From: Dryas octopetala
Taxonomy: Eukaryota; Streptophyta; Magnoliopsida; Rosales; Rosaceae
DNA length: 64,000 nt
Assembly (NCBI GenBank): GCA_963921425.1
Contig: OY992838.1
Span: 19,571,861-19,635,860 of the forward strand
Direction: 5' to 3'
Under the pieces are notes generated by a model. The model worked only from the letters and a program-made list of their open reading frames with translations. It was not told the origin of the DNA and did no database searches. Numbering within the stretch: position 1 is the stretch's first letter; the number at the start of each line of letters is the position of its first letter. The position numbers and the translations under genes are program-made. Of this stretch, positions 33,501-47,207 are shown piece after piece.

Positions 33501-33906
33501 ATGCCATGCACTCCATGCGCCAACCCTAGCAGCCCAAGAAGCCCATCATGCCAAGTCCATGTGGCAGCCCATGTGCATATGTGTAAGTAAAACCCTAAAG
33601 GCCTATGCATAAGTCACTTAAGCCCAAGGAGCCAAGCCCATGTCGCACACCCTAGGATTCCTAACCCTAGCCTTGCCTCACAAGGATTTATCTCTCACCT
33701 CTATATGCCATGCACTCCATGCGCCAACCCTAGCAGCCCAAGAAGCCCATCATGCCAAGTCCATGTGGCAGCCCATGTGCATATGTGTAAGTAAAACCCT
33801 AAAGGCCTATGCATAAGTCACTTAAGCCCAAGGAGCCAAGCCCATGCCGCACACCCTAGGATTCCTAACCCTAGCCTTGCCTCACAAGGATTTATCTCTC
33901 ACCTCT
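33501..33906. repeat. Near-identical tandem duplication, unit about 204 bp
   Basis: Two direct copies, 33501-33704 and 33705-33906, start 'atgccatgcactccatgcgc' and end 'tttatctctcacctct'. By eye they differ at about one base in the shared part (cccatgtcgc versus cccatgccgc), so the duplication is recent or is being homogenised. The second copy ends exactly where the duplicated block 33907-34930 begins. Confidence 0.9.
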
Positions 33907-34930
33907 AAGTTTAGGGTATAGAAATGAGGTTTAGAGTTTCGAATTAGGATTTTTAGTTAAACGATTTGATTATAACATTCAAATATATACAATATTTCTT
34001 TTATAACAATCCTCACTTAGTGAGGAAAATATTACTCCATACATAGTATGCCATTTATTAAGTAATACAACTGGTATAATAATGAACTCAGCACAATAAA
34101 TTATTATTAATTAATATATTTGTTGTAAATACTGGTATTTAGTGGATGTCCACAATTATGTATTTGAGGTTTATTTGTAAGGATCCATATCTTTTCCTAA
34201 ACTCCCTAATCTTCTAACCTAGCTAATCTTTTAATTATATTAAATCCTAAGATACACACTCAGAAACTTGTATAATCAAATAATCCTAAATTATGTATTT
34301 AGTTTTTGAGTGGGGATATGCAATCGATTGTGGTGGTGGTGTGATTTTTTTTGTTGCCATAAAGTTTTTTTTTTTTTTAAAGTATATCTTAATGGTTTTT
34401 AGATTTTTTATTTGTTTTTTTTTTTTTTTTTTATGTTCTATTATATGAATCGATTGAAATACATTTTAAGTTAATAGAAAATCTGAGGGCATGTGAGGGT
34501 AGGTGCCTAAATGGACAAAAAAAATTTCAAGTGGTACACATGCACATGCCCAATAGTTTAGGTGGTAGTGCCAACTACCAAGAAGCTTTTTTTTGTTAAA
34601 AAATGACATTTTATATCTTAGAAAAGTATAAGATGAACCTATATCCTATACCTTAAAAACACTAAAGACATGTTTTTTTAAAGGGAAATTTTCATTTAGA
34701 TTCTTTAATTTAATAATTTACTGAATAAAGCCTTATAACTTTTAAAATTATAACTAAAATCTAATAATATTGTAACAATTTCATATTACATAAATTTGGT
34801 CCATTAGTTTCAATTTTTTCATACATACCAGATGCCGAGCCTTTGGAAGTCATTTTCGAGTGTTCGGTAGTGTATTTTTACTTTTTCTCAGTTCCTGGTT
34901 TGTCAATTTTTGGGCGCAGCTTTCACAAAT
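33907..34930 (+). repeat. Segmental duplication block A, copy 1
   Basis: Non-coding block upstream of GCP2 that recurs at 45730-47207 at high identity ('ggtatagaaatgaggtttag', 'tatgcaatcgattgtggtgg', 'gggcatgtgagggtaggtgc', 'ttgggcgcagc'). This copy has the uninterrupted site where copy 2 carries a LINE insertion. It contains no gene. Confidence 0.9.
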
Positions 34931-35284
34931 CTCATTATATATCTTAGAAATGTATGAGGTGAATTTGTACCCTATACTCTCAAAAAATAAAAAAATAATT
35001 ACATATTTCTTTGACAAGACAAATGGTCAAAAAACTTTATTTAGAAAAAAAAAAAAGATTTTATTTGAAAAAAAAAGTCATAAGGTTTTTTTTTTTAATA
35101 AAAAATGTTAAAAGGACTAAACTCTAATTTTTTATTTTTTAAAATAATAATGGTCATTAGTCAAAGTACTTTATTTAGAAAAAAAGAAATGTTTCATTTA
35201 AAAAAAAAATTATATAATTTTTTTTTCAAATACAAAATATTATAAGAACTAAACTCTAATTTTTCCTTTAAAAAATAAAAAAGT

Positions 35285-35516
35285 GTTCCCTTTTCCCCTC
35301 GTTCCATTTCTCTCTTTTCCCACTTCTTCTTCCCTTTCTCTCTCGTCTCACTCTCCAGAATCCAGATCGATCCCTCCGCTGCAACTCCCTCATTTCATTT
35401 TGCAGTTGAATTTTGAGGCACTTGAGGAACTTAATCTTTGTATGAGTTTTCCTATTTGCTGGTCTTGGCGAAAGAAATGTAGGGTAATTGGGTACTGGTA
35501 GTCTTCGTCTTCTTCA
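35285..35516 (+). other. Probable 5' UTR exon of GCP2
   Basis: A CT-rich leader-like segment ends '...cttcttcag' before the donor 'gtgcgcc' at 35517. The next acceptor 'tttacag' at 36483 leads to the exon holding the ATG. The region 34931-35284 in front is AT-rich with A/T runs and no clear TATA box. Inferred; transcript evidence would decide. Confidence 0.45.
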
Positions 35517-36524
35517 GGTGCGCCTCTCTCCGTTTATTTTCCATTCAACAGCTACTAAAGTTTAGGCATTCTATATTTAATTATCTATATATGCATTTTC
35601 TTGTATGGAAATATCCCAAATTGTCATGGTGTGGTTTCAAAGTTTGATATATTTTCTCTCATTTATGTAAGCAAAATAAAGTATGTGTTTCTCTAAAATT
35701 TGTTTCCACCAAGAATAATCTGGAACAGTGTATGAAGCCAAACAACTTCGTACGGTATGTTATGTATTTTCTTAATATAGTTTGCTTCTTTATTATTGTT
35801 TATTTATCTGGTAATTCCCATCAATTGGAGTTTATTGTTTATGCTTTTTGTTTGCTTTCCCAAAATTGAATAAGGTTGTTCTATTATTAACTAAGACACT
35901 GATAATTCACATTGAGTGGTCTCCTAGATTTTGAACAAAGATTTTGTTATTTTTTATCTATGAATGTTTTTTGTTCTTTCTTCAGTGGAGTTTGATTTTT
36001 ATTTTTTTCTTTTCAGTTCCCTGTCATTTGTTATTGGGGTATATTTTTAATCAAAAAAAAATTATTTAAAGCGTGTTTTTCTTTGGAGTACACTGTCAAT
36101 TGTTGGTGGGTATTTTTTAATCAAAATATTTGTTTTTTCCAAAGGATTTTGTGTTTTCAAAAACTAATTAGGGTAATCAGATTGAAAGATAGTTTAATGT
36201 AATTAACCTTGAAAGATAGTTCCAGAAGTGACAGAATGAACTGTATTCATCTTTTCTATGTGCATGCAATTTTTCCTTTTTAAAGTTTATGATTAACGTG
36301 GATGACAATGTTCATTTTCAGGTTTTGAATGTTAAAGATTTCACTGTATTTGTATCTGGTTGCAAAGGATAAAACTTTTAGGGTCTACCCAGACAAAAGC
36401 TAAATTGATTTGTGTCTGGTTATATAGTCATTGACATTGTAGTAAGTAGCTTTATTATTGTCCTATATGTGCAAAGTTTACAGGGAGATTTAAGTGCTGG
36501 GTTTTGGTGAGTTTTTGAATTCCG

Positions 36525-36639
36525 ATGGAGAATAGTTCAGCAATATCATGCCCTTCAACTCCTCGTTGGAACTCCGAGAGGCCATTCCTCACCGGCCGCT
36601 TTCACCAGGTTCCCATTTTTCCTTTACTCTTCACTTCAG

Positions 36640-36705
<66 letters not shown>

Positions 36706-39700
36706 ATGAGGTTTGCAAATGCCACTCAAATCAAACTTTTTTCATTTTTTGCTTCAGGAAACCAAAACGACGTCGCGTTTCGCTGATTCCAAGGGCTATT
36801 CCATTGATTCCCTCACGTAATTATTATATACAACATCTTCATGCATTGCATTTACATTTCTGTTCATACGCTTCTTTTCTTTCTTTAATTGAGAAAATAA
36901 TTTTGGAATTTGCAGCCTGGGATTCGAAAACCCCATTGGTTGTTACAATGCTGCTGTTCAGGTGAGTTTGAATTTGAATTTTGAAATTTTGAAATTTTTT
37001 GGATGAAATGAATGGTAGTCGTACTTATGATGATTGTTGCATAAGTAGGAACTTGTGGTCATCGATGACCTCTTGTCTGCAATGGTTGGGATTCAAGGAC
37101 GCTACATTTCGATCAAAAGGGTCCACGGAAAGGAGGACAGTTTCTCTTTTCAAGTTGATGCATCCATGGATTTAGCTCTTCAGGTATGAATTATTGGAAT
37201 CTCTTTGTTGTTTTTAGTCTTTATTATTTCTATTAATTTTTTTTATTTGAAAAGAAACAAACTTGGTCTTTAATATTATCACAATTTTATTATTCTTTTT
37301 TTAACTGAAATGTTTCAGGAATTTGCGAAACGTGTATTTCCTCTGTGTGAGAGCTTTATGCTCATTAACCAGTTTGTTGAATCAAGATCTCAGTTCAAGA
37401 ATGGCTTAGTGAATCATGCCTTTGCTGCTGCATTGAGGGCGCTTCTTCTAGTAGGATTCCCCTTCTTCCTATTTTAAGTCCTTTATACAAGTTCTGCTTG
37501 TTTCATTAACATGTGATGTGATTGCAATATTTGCTATTTGTTCACTCTTCAAAATGTGGATTTTTTACTTTTCCTACAGGCAGCCGTTTTCGGTCTGGTT
37601 GTGTTATTTTAAACTAAAACCTAGTTAATCACCGCTCCATTTCTTTCCAATCTGACCTAATGCTCACGGGCAAAGGAAAGGATAAAATATGGGATAAAGA
37701 AAATGATGCATAATTGATCTCGTCAATTGAATACCACCTTCCAACTTTTCGGTATTAGGATTACCAGGCCATGGTGGCACAGCTTGAACACCAGTTTCGA
37801 CTTGGAAGACTGTCCCTACAAGGCTTGTGGTTTTACTGTCAGGTTTGAGCTTCTCTGAGACAAATTTAACCAGTTTTACGTTTTGTTTTTTAAACTAAAT
37901 GGGTTCTCTAATCTCTGTTGTAGCCAATGTTGGGGTCCATGCAAGCACTATCCATTGTAATACATAAGGCTTCAGCTAATAATTTGGCAGGTTCTGCAGT
38001 TCTTAACCTCCTGCAGAGCCAGGTTAATCTTTATGTCTGCGTTTCTCTAAATTTTGGCTGCTTCCTTTGGAACTAATAAGCGTTCTCATCACTTTTATCT
38101 CTTTCTCACCTATTGTTTTATTGCTAATGCATACTAATCTGTTCTTTGAAATATCCAGGCTAAGGCCATGGCCGGTGATAATGATGTAAGGTCATTGCTA
38201 GAAAAGATGGCGGAATGTGCTAGTAATGCATACCTCGGCATATTAGAGAGGTACTCTTTGGCTAGTCTACTGTCAACTATTCTTTGGTTGTGAAAATTGC
38301 AACTTTCCCCCACCAACTTGTTATACATCTCTAGTTGAACGTGGCTGGTTAATTGCATGAGCATAATTACTACAATGAAGCAGACACTTTTATTCCCATC
38401 AACTAAGTTTCTTCTATGTTCTTTAGTACTATATGGGAACAAGAAGTATTATTTCCTCCTATCAAGACAAATGCAATTCCTTTTGCTGCTTAGTCATCTT
38501 TTATATATTTCTATAAATTAATATATATATATATATATTTCTTTTTTTTTTTTTGGATTGGGGGGCGGGGGGGAGCGGGGGTAGGTTATTTGGGGAGCCT
38601 CTATCTATTTGTAAAGGAATGAGATAGATAGAGTCTGTGGGCAATTGTACTAGACAAAAACATGTTTCTGACCCCAAAGTTATCTTTGTGCAACACAATT
38701 GACACTATAGGTATCTTTGACAAAGGGATTAGGAAATAGAAGACCTTAGTTCCACTTAGGCCTGTAAAAATGGTTGAGCCCTATGGGCTTGCTTAGAGTT
38801 AGGGATTTGTTGGTACGGCATGGGCCAAGCTTTTCTGGTGCAGCCCAACCCGGACATCAAAATATAGGCCCAGCCCTGTATTACGGCCCAAGCCTTTACC
38901 CAATGTTTTCTTAGAGTCTGTTTATTGGAAGTTGTTTTATTGCTTAACCTTGGATTTGAATTTGGATTCTACAATTTTCCCACCACATTCCAATGTTGCT
39001 TGAGCTGTGGGCTTTGTTTAGTGAAAAGTTACAGTTAACAATTTATAATAAATGGCCTGCTAGCATGGCCAAATAGACTCTCCCATGGGTTCAAAACTGT
39101 CTCCGCCCATGGGAAGGGCGTAGGACAAGGCTATTTGATCAGGGCTCAGTGGATCTAGGGCCTGGACCACCCCTCTGTTGGATAGGTTCAACCCATTTTA
39201 CAGGCCTAGTTTCACTATTTTCTATTCATCTCTGATGAGGAAACTAGCATATTTGGTTAAAAAACTAATTCTATTTAGAAAAAGTTTCTAAACTTTCTAT
39301 TCTATGTGTCAAAATTCCATCATACTTCTTTACAATTAGAGGTGTAAAATGGGCCATGCCATGCAGGTATGATCCATTTAGGTATGGCCTATTTGTGGTT
39401 ATTTCTCGTGTTGTGACTTGCCTTAGCGGTGCCCCTTTTATTTTGCTTCTCGAGCTTGGTTGGTTGGATTGTTTTCATGTCTCACACAGTTCATGATGTG
39501 TTTGTTCATGGAATGGGCCCATGACGTGTCATGCCTGGCACAACATTGACCATGTTCTGTTGTGTCATGTTAGTCTGTTTTATAGATGTTATGCCTGTAT
39601 CGTCTTCATGCCTTCCTGGCCTGCTTACACTTCTATCTATTGTATTGCTCTCTATGAAATAATTTGTGTACAAAACTATGGTGTTTATTTGTTCATGCGC

Positions 39701-42700
39701 ATTTTGTTGTAGTATTTATGTACCTTGTTTCTAGATATGCAATCCTCAAATTATTTTTTACTTGGATTCATTATCTTAAATCTATTTTAATGTGGAAGGA
39801 GATATTAGTTTTTTTTTTTTTCTTTTCTTGTAGGTACTAATGGCTTTGAGTATCATTTGCACAATACTTTATTCCTCATTTTGATTGATTTCAATGTTTG
39901 GAAATGAAAATTACTTTTAGGTGGGTTTATGAAGGAGTCATTGATGATCCTTATGGTGAATTTTTCATTACCGAGGACAAATCTCTTCAAAAGGTATATC
40001 ATCTGTTTTCACAATTGTGAGTGCATCAAATTTATGCTTATTACGTTACAATTTATAGAATTTTACAGGAAAGCCTCACTCAAGATTATGATGCCAAGTA
40101 CTGGAGGCAACGTTACAGCCTCAAGGATGGAATTCCTAGCTTCCTTGCAAATATTGCTGGGACAATTTTGACCACCGGAAAATATCTAAATGTCATGAGA
40201 GAATGTGGCCACCATGTTCAGGTTCTGGTTATCTTTTTTTTTTTTTTTTTGTAGAGAAAAAGAAATGAAAAAATCCCTTTGCCTCCCATGTGGTTTTATT
40301 ATTACACGTCATTGACTGGATTATATGAATAGGTCCCTGTATCAGAAAATTCGAAATTGATGAGCTTTGGCTCAAACCACCGTTATCTTGAGTGTATAAA
40401 ATCTGCTTATGACTTTGCCAGCAGTGAGCTCTTAAATCTCATCAAAGAAAAGGTGAGGTTCAGTTTGTCAGTATATGGTTTTCCTGTGCATCTTCTTTGG
40501 TGCTTTCTTGTATTTCTTGTATGATTACATTCATGCTGCATTATCTTCATTGCAATTATTTATGTTGTTGATCATCTTCCCTCTTTCCTTGTGTAGTATG
40601 ATCTGATGGGAAAGCTACGATCTATAAAGCACTATCTTCTTCTTGATCAGGTATATTGTTTTATGACCAATGAACTTGGAAATAGATAAATTATATAATC
40701 TAATTTAGTACTAACTTGATATATGTCCTAAAACTAAAACTATTTTTGGGTTTTGTCCCGAATTTTCTATTTAGGTCTGTTGAATTTTTTTCCATGTCAT
40801 TATTTTTTGGTATGTTTTCATTTTTTTGTGAGGAAAACATAGTTTTTCGGAAAAAGAAGAAAATATTGTGTTTATGAAAATATTAGTTAGAATTCATGAA
40901 AAATTGGTCATGGTTAAATAATTGTACCATGTTGTGATTAAGAATCGATCAATCATGTTATACTTTGCAGAAGCTTATCTTTCTTTTGAGTTTTTATTAC
41001 AAAAATCATGTTATCCATGATCAATGGAAGGGGGCAAATGATGGTGTCTATTGCAGGGTGATTTTTTAGTTCATTTTATGGATATTGCTCGAGATGAGCT
41101 TACGAAAAAGCTTGATGAGATTTCTGTGGAGAAACTGCAGGTTTGGTCTTCTCTCTTCATCAAGTCCCTTAGCAGGCAAATAATTCTCTTTGTTTGCATG
41201 TTGGAGATAACCGAGATGTTTAACTGTTTTTTGGCTAAATAGTCTCTACTAGACCTTGCTTTGCGTACCACAGCAGCTGCAACAGATCCTTGTCATGAGG
41301 ACTTAACATGTTGCGTGGTAAACAGCTCTATCCTTTTGCTCGCATATGAAAAATTTATGTATATGATCTAGCATTAATTAAAAATTTTCACCCTTTTGCT
41401 TCAGGAAACATCTTCTTTGCTTAAAAGACTGGGGACACTTAAAGACCGTGAAAAGAGCAGGAGCATTCTTGATGATAATGATCTAGAGGGGCCAGCGAGC
41501 ATAACTGGCCTTGAGACATTTTCTTTGAATTATAAGGTTTGTTAATACTAGATTTTCTTTTCAACTTTCCTTTTATATATGTAGAAAAACTGTGATTTCC
41601 CCACTTCTGTTTTCTTTTTGTTTGTTCAGTCTAAGTTATTGGCCCAGCAGTATGTGTAATACTGATAATGTATCCTGAAGAGTTTATAATCCAAATCCTT
41701 CTTCCCCCTCCCTTTTCTGGATCAGTAGGGATTGCATGAGACCTTTTCTCCAAAGAATGCAGTAGATAGATTGTATGAATTACTTGACATGATGTATATT
41801 TAGAAGGGCGCTCTTCTTGGTTTGACTTTTCTCAATTGGGTCTTGCTCTTGAAAATATGCATATGATGCCTTTTTTATCTCATCCTGCACCATAATCAAG
41901 CCATTTGTCTTTGATTTGTTTTGACTGTTTGGTTCTTTTTCAGATTCGGTGGCCATTGTCTATAATTATCTCTAAAAATTCCCTAACAAAGTACCAGTTG
42001 ATTTTCCGCTTTCTTTTCCACTTTAAGCACGTGGATCGCCAACTTTGTGCGGCATGGCAAGTGCATCAAGTATGTGGGCTAGAATCTTTTTCATGAAATG
42101 TAGCCAGGCCATATAACCTCATTTCTGTGTTTAATTCAATGTAAATATGTACTTGCAGGGAGTTCGTGCCCTTAACATACGTGGAACTGCTATCTCCAGA
42201 TCATCTCTGCTGTGTCGTAGCATGCTTAAATTTGTTAATAGCCTTCTACACTATCTAACATTTGAGGCAGGTTTTACCTTTCTAATTGCTTTTTTTCCCG
42301 GGATGCCTTTGCCATGCTATAGCTGTAGTGTAGTGCTTAATTTTCTTTTGTTTTTCCCTTTTTTTTTAAAGGGTTTACTTCTTTGTTTGGCCATTGTTGA
42401 CACAAACAGCATGGTACATTCTTTTACAATTCCAAATAGTGAATTTTCATGGGAAAAATTGAATCTGATGCTCGGGTATGCTTGCAATTGATCTGCACCT
42501 CTATGGATTGTAGATTTAAATATGCATGTTATATATATTTTCTTTCCTTTTAATGTATGATCTTTGTTGCATTACCTTGCGCTTTAAAATATGTAGCATG
42601 CTATATGATTTTTATTTGTAGTTGAGTGATAAAGTATGTCTGCAAGTTATATCTGTCCATTCAAGGCTCTTTAGAGATATATGGCTGGGTCTGGAGGGGT

Positions 42701-44884
42701 CCGGGGTTTGTTCTGTCCCGTTGACCATAAAGAAACAGAAGAAGCTACTGTCCAACCTTAAGAAACCCATCTTAGTTTCTACATTTTCTGAAATATATTT
42801 TCCTAGCAATGTTGAGAAAATTACTGGACTTATGTTTTTTCACAACAGAATTTCTTGTTTACAGGTTCTTGAGCCCAATTGGCATGTGATGCATAATAGA
42901 CTTCAGACTGCAAAGAGCATAGATGAGGTCTGGTCTTCCTCTTATAGAAATTGCATTGTCTTCACTTGAAACAAAGAAAAATGGAATCTTTTGGCTGAGA
43001 AGGAGAAGGAGAATGCCATTTATTCTAGGACATTCTGATAGATTCCACAGTGTTCCCCTAGAGAAGCTCATGTTTGTCTTACAAAGTTCTTCCTGATACA
43101 GGTTATCCAACACCACGACTTTTTCCTTGACAAGTGTTTGAGGGGATGTTTGCTTCTTTTGCCTGAATTTCTCAAGGTTTGTTCTTAATATATGCAATCA
43201 TACATACATAACTAGAAATAGAGGGATACAATATAAAAGAGGTGACTAAAAATAGAGGGGATTCTATATAGAAGAGTTTTGAGAGCTCTCGTCAATAGGA
43301 AAGAGAGGACAATTTTAATAAGGAAATCTGGATAGGGAAGGAAATGCAAAAGACCAGATATGTTTGATATAGGAAAATAGTAAGAGCATAGAAAAGTTCT
43401 AGCATCGCACCGGCCTTCGGCACCACAAATCTTGGACTGACTCCAAGTCAACTCATGCTTCACACAGGGAACACATACTTTAAAAGCTTACACAGTAATC
43501 CCTTTAATAGGCTCTTCGGTACATGAATTAGTGAATCATGACATCTAATACATTGATCATGTGATGGAGACTCGAAAACAAAGAACCTAAAATATATGTG
43601 TAAATTGCACTTATTACTTAAAAAAGGTGCAGAGACTCTTAATCATATGGTGCTTGGTACTTGGATGGGCTTATTTACTATTTCAATTGTCCCTGAAGGT
43701 ACTGGATGAGCTTATTTATTATACTTTGAACTTGGCTCCTTCATCAATGCTGTCCCCCAAAAAGTTCTGTAATAACTACTTTAGTCATATCCCTTTGATT
43801 ATCCATAGGTCTTGAAAGAGTGATTGAATGGTTCACTCTTGATGCACCTTATACCATCAAAAAAGTCATATGAGTCTGTCCCACTCCCATATAACATTTA
43901 GGCTCCACTTGAATGGAGAGATTCAAAAGAATGAATTTGGATTTTGACATTGATTAGAATAATCATGGAAATACTAAATAAAATGGGTATGAAATGGCTA
44001 GATGCATAATACTAAATAATATTATGAATTTAAAATGACTAGATTCACTGAATCTTTTGAAATTCGTGCATTTCTTTTCATTTCTTTCCACAACTAACTT
44101 TTATACATTGTTAACATTATATTCAAACAATTTATCCATAAACATTCGATAAAATCCCTAGATTTGAAATCTCACATTCCAAATGGAGCTTTAGAGAATT
44201 TGACCTTTGAAGCTTTGTCAAATTTTCTGGTTTCTCATTACCAAGAATTCGACCACAGATTTTTCTCTTATCTCCACCAAGGGATGGATAATTTGAAATC
44301 AAAATCTAAATATTCATTTATAATCTGTAAGAAATCCAAAATGTTTTAAATCATGGCAGAGTGGGTTAAGACATGCTGAAATGGTGATTATATCTGTTTT
44401 TGAGTTCTAGAATCTGGACTTCGGTCTTTGCTTTTCCTCAATAGTGAGTTCTCTGAAATGCAGAAGGTAGAGAGGCTGAAATCACTTTGCCTACAATATG
44501 CTGCAGCAACTCAGTGGTTGATTTCATCTTCTATTGATGTTCCCAGCCGTCTTGAGTCTGATGGTTCAGTTGTGTCAGAAAAACCCAAGCAATCGAAATC
44601 ACGGAGCCCATATCAGGCACTAAAACTAAGCTCCAGCAACAAAACTGTTACTGATTCTATTCTGTAAGATACACCTCTCTCTCTCTCTGGATCACATGCA
44701 CCATCGTGCACACACACCTACTCCCCCTCCTCTTTCTAATACCCATTTATATTGCAGCAAATTCGAGAGGGAGTTTAATGAAGAGCTTCAGAGGCTGGGA
44801 CCAATATTGAACAGTAGTTCTATAGCAGAACCGTATTTGGCTCATCTTTCACAGTGCATTTTAGGCATTGGAAATGAAAAATGA
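36525..44884 (+). CDS. GCP2: Gamma-tubulin complex component 2 (GCP2/Spc97 family)
   Basis: GCP2 pairs with GCP3 and gamma-tubulin to form the small complex that nucleates microtubules at the cell cortex, nuclear envelope and spindle. The coding exons I read are 36525-36608, 36758-36816, 36916-36961, 37049-37183, 37319-37450, 37759-37842, 37924-38022, 38159-38250, 39921-39993, 40069-40221, 40333-40452, 40597-40650, 41057-41140, 41243-41317, 41405-41536, 41944-42069, 42159-42266, 42865-42927, 43102-43176, 44464-44663 and 44758-44884. They total 2121 nt, 706 aa, with no breaks (Arabidopsis GCP2 is of similar length). The N-terminus has TPRWNSERPFLTGRFHQ. GRIP1 covers about residues 60-370 (YWRQRYSLKDGIPSFLANIA, TGKYLNVMRECGHHV). 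GRIP2 runs to the end (YLTFEVLEPNWHVMHNRLQT, HHDFFLDKCLRGCLLLLPE). The intron after 42266 appears to use a GC donor. Exons 1-9 are partly duplicated at 53272-59207. Confidence 0.95.
36642..36701. repeat. CT microsatellite in GCP2 intron
   Basis: A (TC)n run of about 58 bp just after the first coding exon. The paralogous intron at 53390 has only about 24 bp, so the tract has expanded or contracted since duplication. Confidence 0.9.
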
Positions 44885-45729
44885 ATTCTGGACTCTATTT
44901 CTGTTACTGTGATTTATGGAAAAGTTTTCTTGCTGTTGTGTTAGGCTTGTGGTTTTTTGCACGTCCAGAGTGTTTCAAGACTGCAAGTTAGGTACTTGTT
45001 AAAGAATTTCAGTTGGTACCTCTGTGTACTAGGGAAATTATGTTTTTTTTTTTTTTTTTTAAATGTTTGTTTTGGCGGGAGGGGGAGGGAGGCTGTGCTT
45101 ATATTTACTGCTACTTTTCTTCTTCTTTTTTTTATTCTGTAATTTTTCTGTAAATGTTTGTATCTGGCTACTCATGAGGTGGGATTTGCTATTCTGGTCC
45201 ACTGCTTGAAATCATTTTCTTAATCTAATGAGATTTGTCATCTCTCTTTGATGATATGGTGGTTTTGTGGCGGTTTTCTCATCATATTAAGGAGTCTCTT
45301 CAAAATTACTGCACCCTTTTATTGCAGTTTTCTCATCATCATATTATTATTATTATTTTTTATATAAGAAATGGAGATGTACATCATTCAATAATACATT
45401 AGATAGCCAAGTCGGGCCGTCCTCCACCCGAACTTGAAAATCTGGACACCCCATTTAGAACCTGCAAACATGCCTCACTCATATTTGATCCCACAATGTG
45501 TCAGCCCTGTAAAACTTAAATTACTGAGATAGATTGTGTGTTGTAATTTGTAAATTAAGCTTGAATTCAGTATTTTATATGATAATAGTACGTAATTTCT
45601 CCTTTTATTTTATTTTCCTCTATCACATTTTGATTATAGAAAGTAATTCTATAATTAGAGTGATTTATACTTTAATCCGTGATTAGTTTTTAATTTAATT
45701 TTAGATCGAGGTGTGAAAGTATATAAATG
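44885..45729 (+). other. 3' UTR and downstream flank of GCP2
   Basis: T-rich sequence, probably the GCP2 3' UTR for the first 300-350 bp; no canonical AATAAA stands out. It then passes to AT-rich intergenic DNA up to block A copy 2. Confidence 0.5.
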
Positions 45730-47207
45730 AAGTTTAAGGTATAGAAATGAGGTTTAGAGTTTCGAATTAGGATTTTTAGTTAAACAATTTGATTATAACA
45801 TTCAAATATATACAATATTTCTTTTATAACAATCCTCACTTAGTGAGGAAAATATTACTGCATACATAGTATGCCATTTATTAAGTAATACAACTGGTAT
45901 AATAATGAACTCAGCACAATAAATTATTATTAATTAATATATTTGTTGTAAATATTCGTATTTAGTGGATGTTCACAATTATGTATTTGGGGTTTATTTG
46001 TAAGGATCCATATCTTTTGCTAAGCTCCCTAATCTTCTAACCTAGCTAATCTTTCAATTATATTAAATCCTATGATACACACTCAAAAACTTGTATAATC
46101 AAATAATCCCTAAATTATGTATTTAGTTTTTGGGTGGGGATATGCAATCGATTGTGGTGGTGGTGTGATTTTTTTTGTTGCCATAAAGTTCTTTTTTTTA
46201 TTATTTTTTTTTTTTATCTTAATGGTTTTTAGATTTTAGATTTTAGATTTTTTTTTATGTTCTATTATATGAATCGATTGAAATACATTTTAAGTTAATA
46301 GAAAATCTGAGGGCATGTGAGGGTAGGTGCCTAAATGGACAAAAAAAATTTCAAGTGGTACACATGCACATGCCCAATAGTCTAGGTGGTAGAGCCAACT
46401 GCCAAGAAGCTTTTTTTGTTAAAAAATGACATTTTATATCTTATTTTTTGAAAAGAAGCTATTGATTTTATTTATTGAGAGTCAGTAAACACTGCTTCAG
46501 TGAGCCAAGAAGGCATTACATCAGTCCAGAAGGACACTCCAACATGAGACTTAGCAAATTGGGCTAACTGATGAGCCACTCTATTAGCATCCCGCCCTCG
46601 AAATTGGCAAGTGGCATCCCGAAAGGATGCCATGCGCAGGCGAGCTTCCTCCACCAAGACACCGTCGGCATGCAAGCAGGGAGAGTCATCCATGATACAT
46701 TTTACTGCATATTGGGCATCCATTTCTAGGATCACATGCTGGTAGCCCATATCCCTAGCTAGAGTCAGCCCCATTGCAGCAGCCATTAATTCTGTGGCAT
46801 TAGGAGAGAAGGACCCCGGGACATGTTTGGCCGCTGCAACCATAACAGCACCCCTAATGACATTTTATATCTTAGGAAAGTATAAGATGAACCTATATCC
46901 TATATCTTAAAAAAATAAAAACATGTTTTCTTAAAGGTAAATTTTTATTTAATTCTTTAATTTAACAATTTACTGAATAAAGCCTTATAACTTTTAAAAT
47001 AATAACTAAAGTCCAATAATATTGTAACCATTCCATATTACATAAATTTGGTTCATTAGTTTCAATTTTTTCATACATAACAGATGTCGAGCCTTTAGAA
47101 GTCATTTTCGAGTGTTCGGTAGTGTATTTTTACTTCTTCTCAATTCCTGGTTTGTCAATTTTATGTTAGATTTTAACTCTAAAATTTTGGGCGCAGCTTC
47201 CACAAAC
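45730..47207 (+). repeat. Segmental duplication block A, copy 2
   Basis: Second copy of 33907-34930, lying downstream of GCP2 in the same orientation. It differs by small indels (an extra 'agattttagattttag', an extra piece near 47160-47190) and by a LINE tail inserted at 46444-46855. It ends where 'ctaaggctgtccattggttt' begins. Confidence 0.9.
46425..46874 (-). mobile_element. 5'-truncated LINE, RNase H domain end
   Basis: Insertion 46444-46855 flanked by a 19-bp duplication, AATGACATTTTATATCTTA (46425-46443 and 46856-46874). The minus strand encodes a 123-aa RVT_3-type RNase H segment (PGSFSPNATELMAAAMGLTL, HVILEMDAQYAV, RGRDANRVAHQLAQFA) that ends before 'aataaaatcaatagcttctt' and an A-rich tail. 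Only the last 410 bp of the LINE arrived. The frame is open over the whole insert. Copy 1 of the host block has the empty site near 34606-34624, so the insertion is younger than the duplication. Confidence 0.93.

Noticed and set aside
44164-44349. Extra GCP2 exon
   Set aside because: Lies in the intron between 43176 and 44464; conserved protein joins PEFLK to KVERLKSL directly without it.
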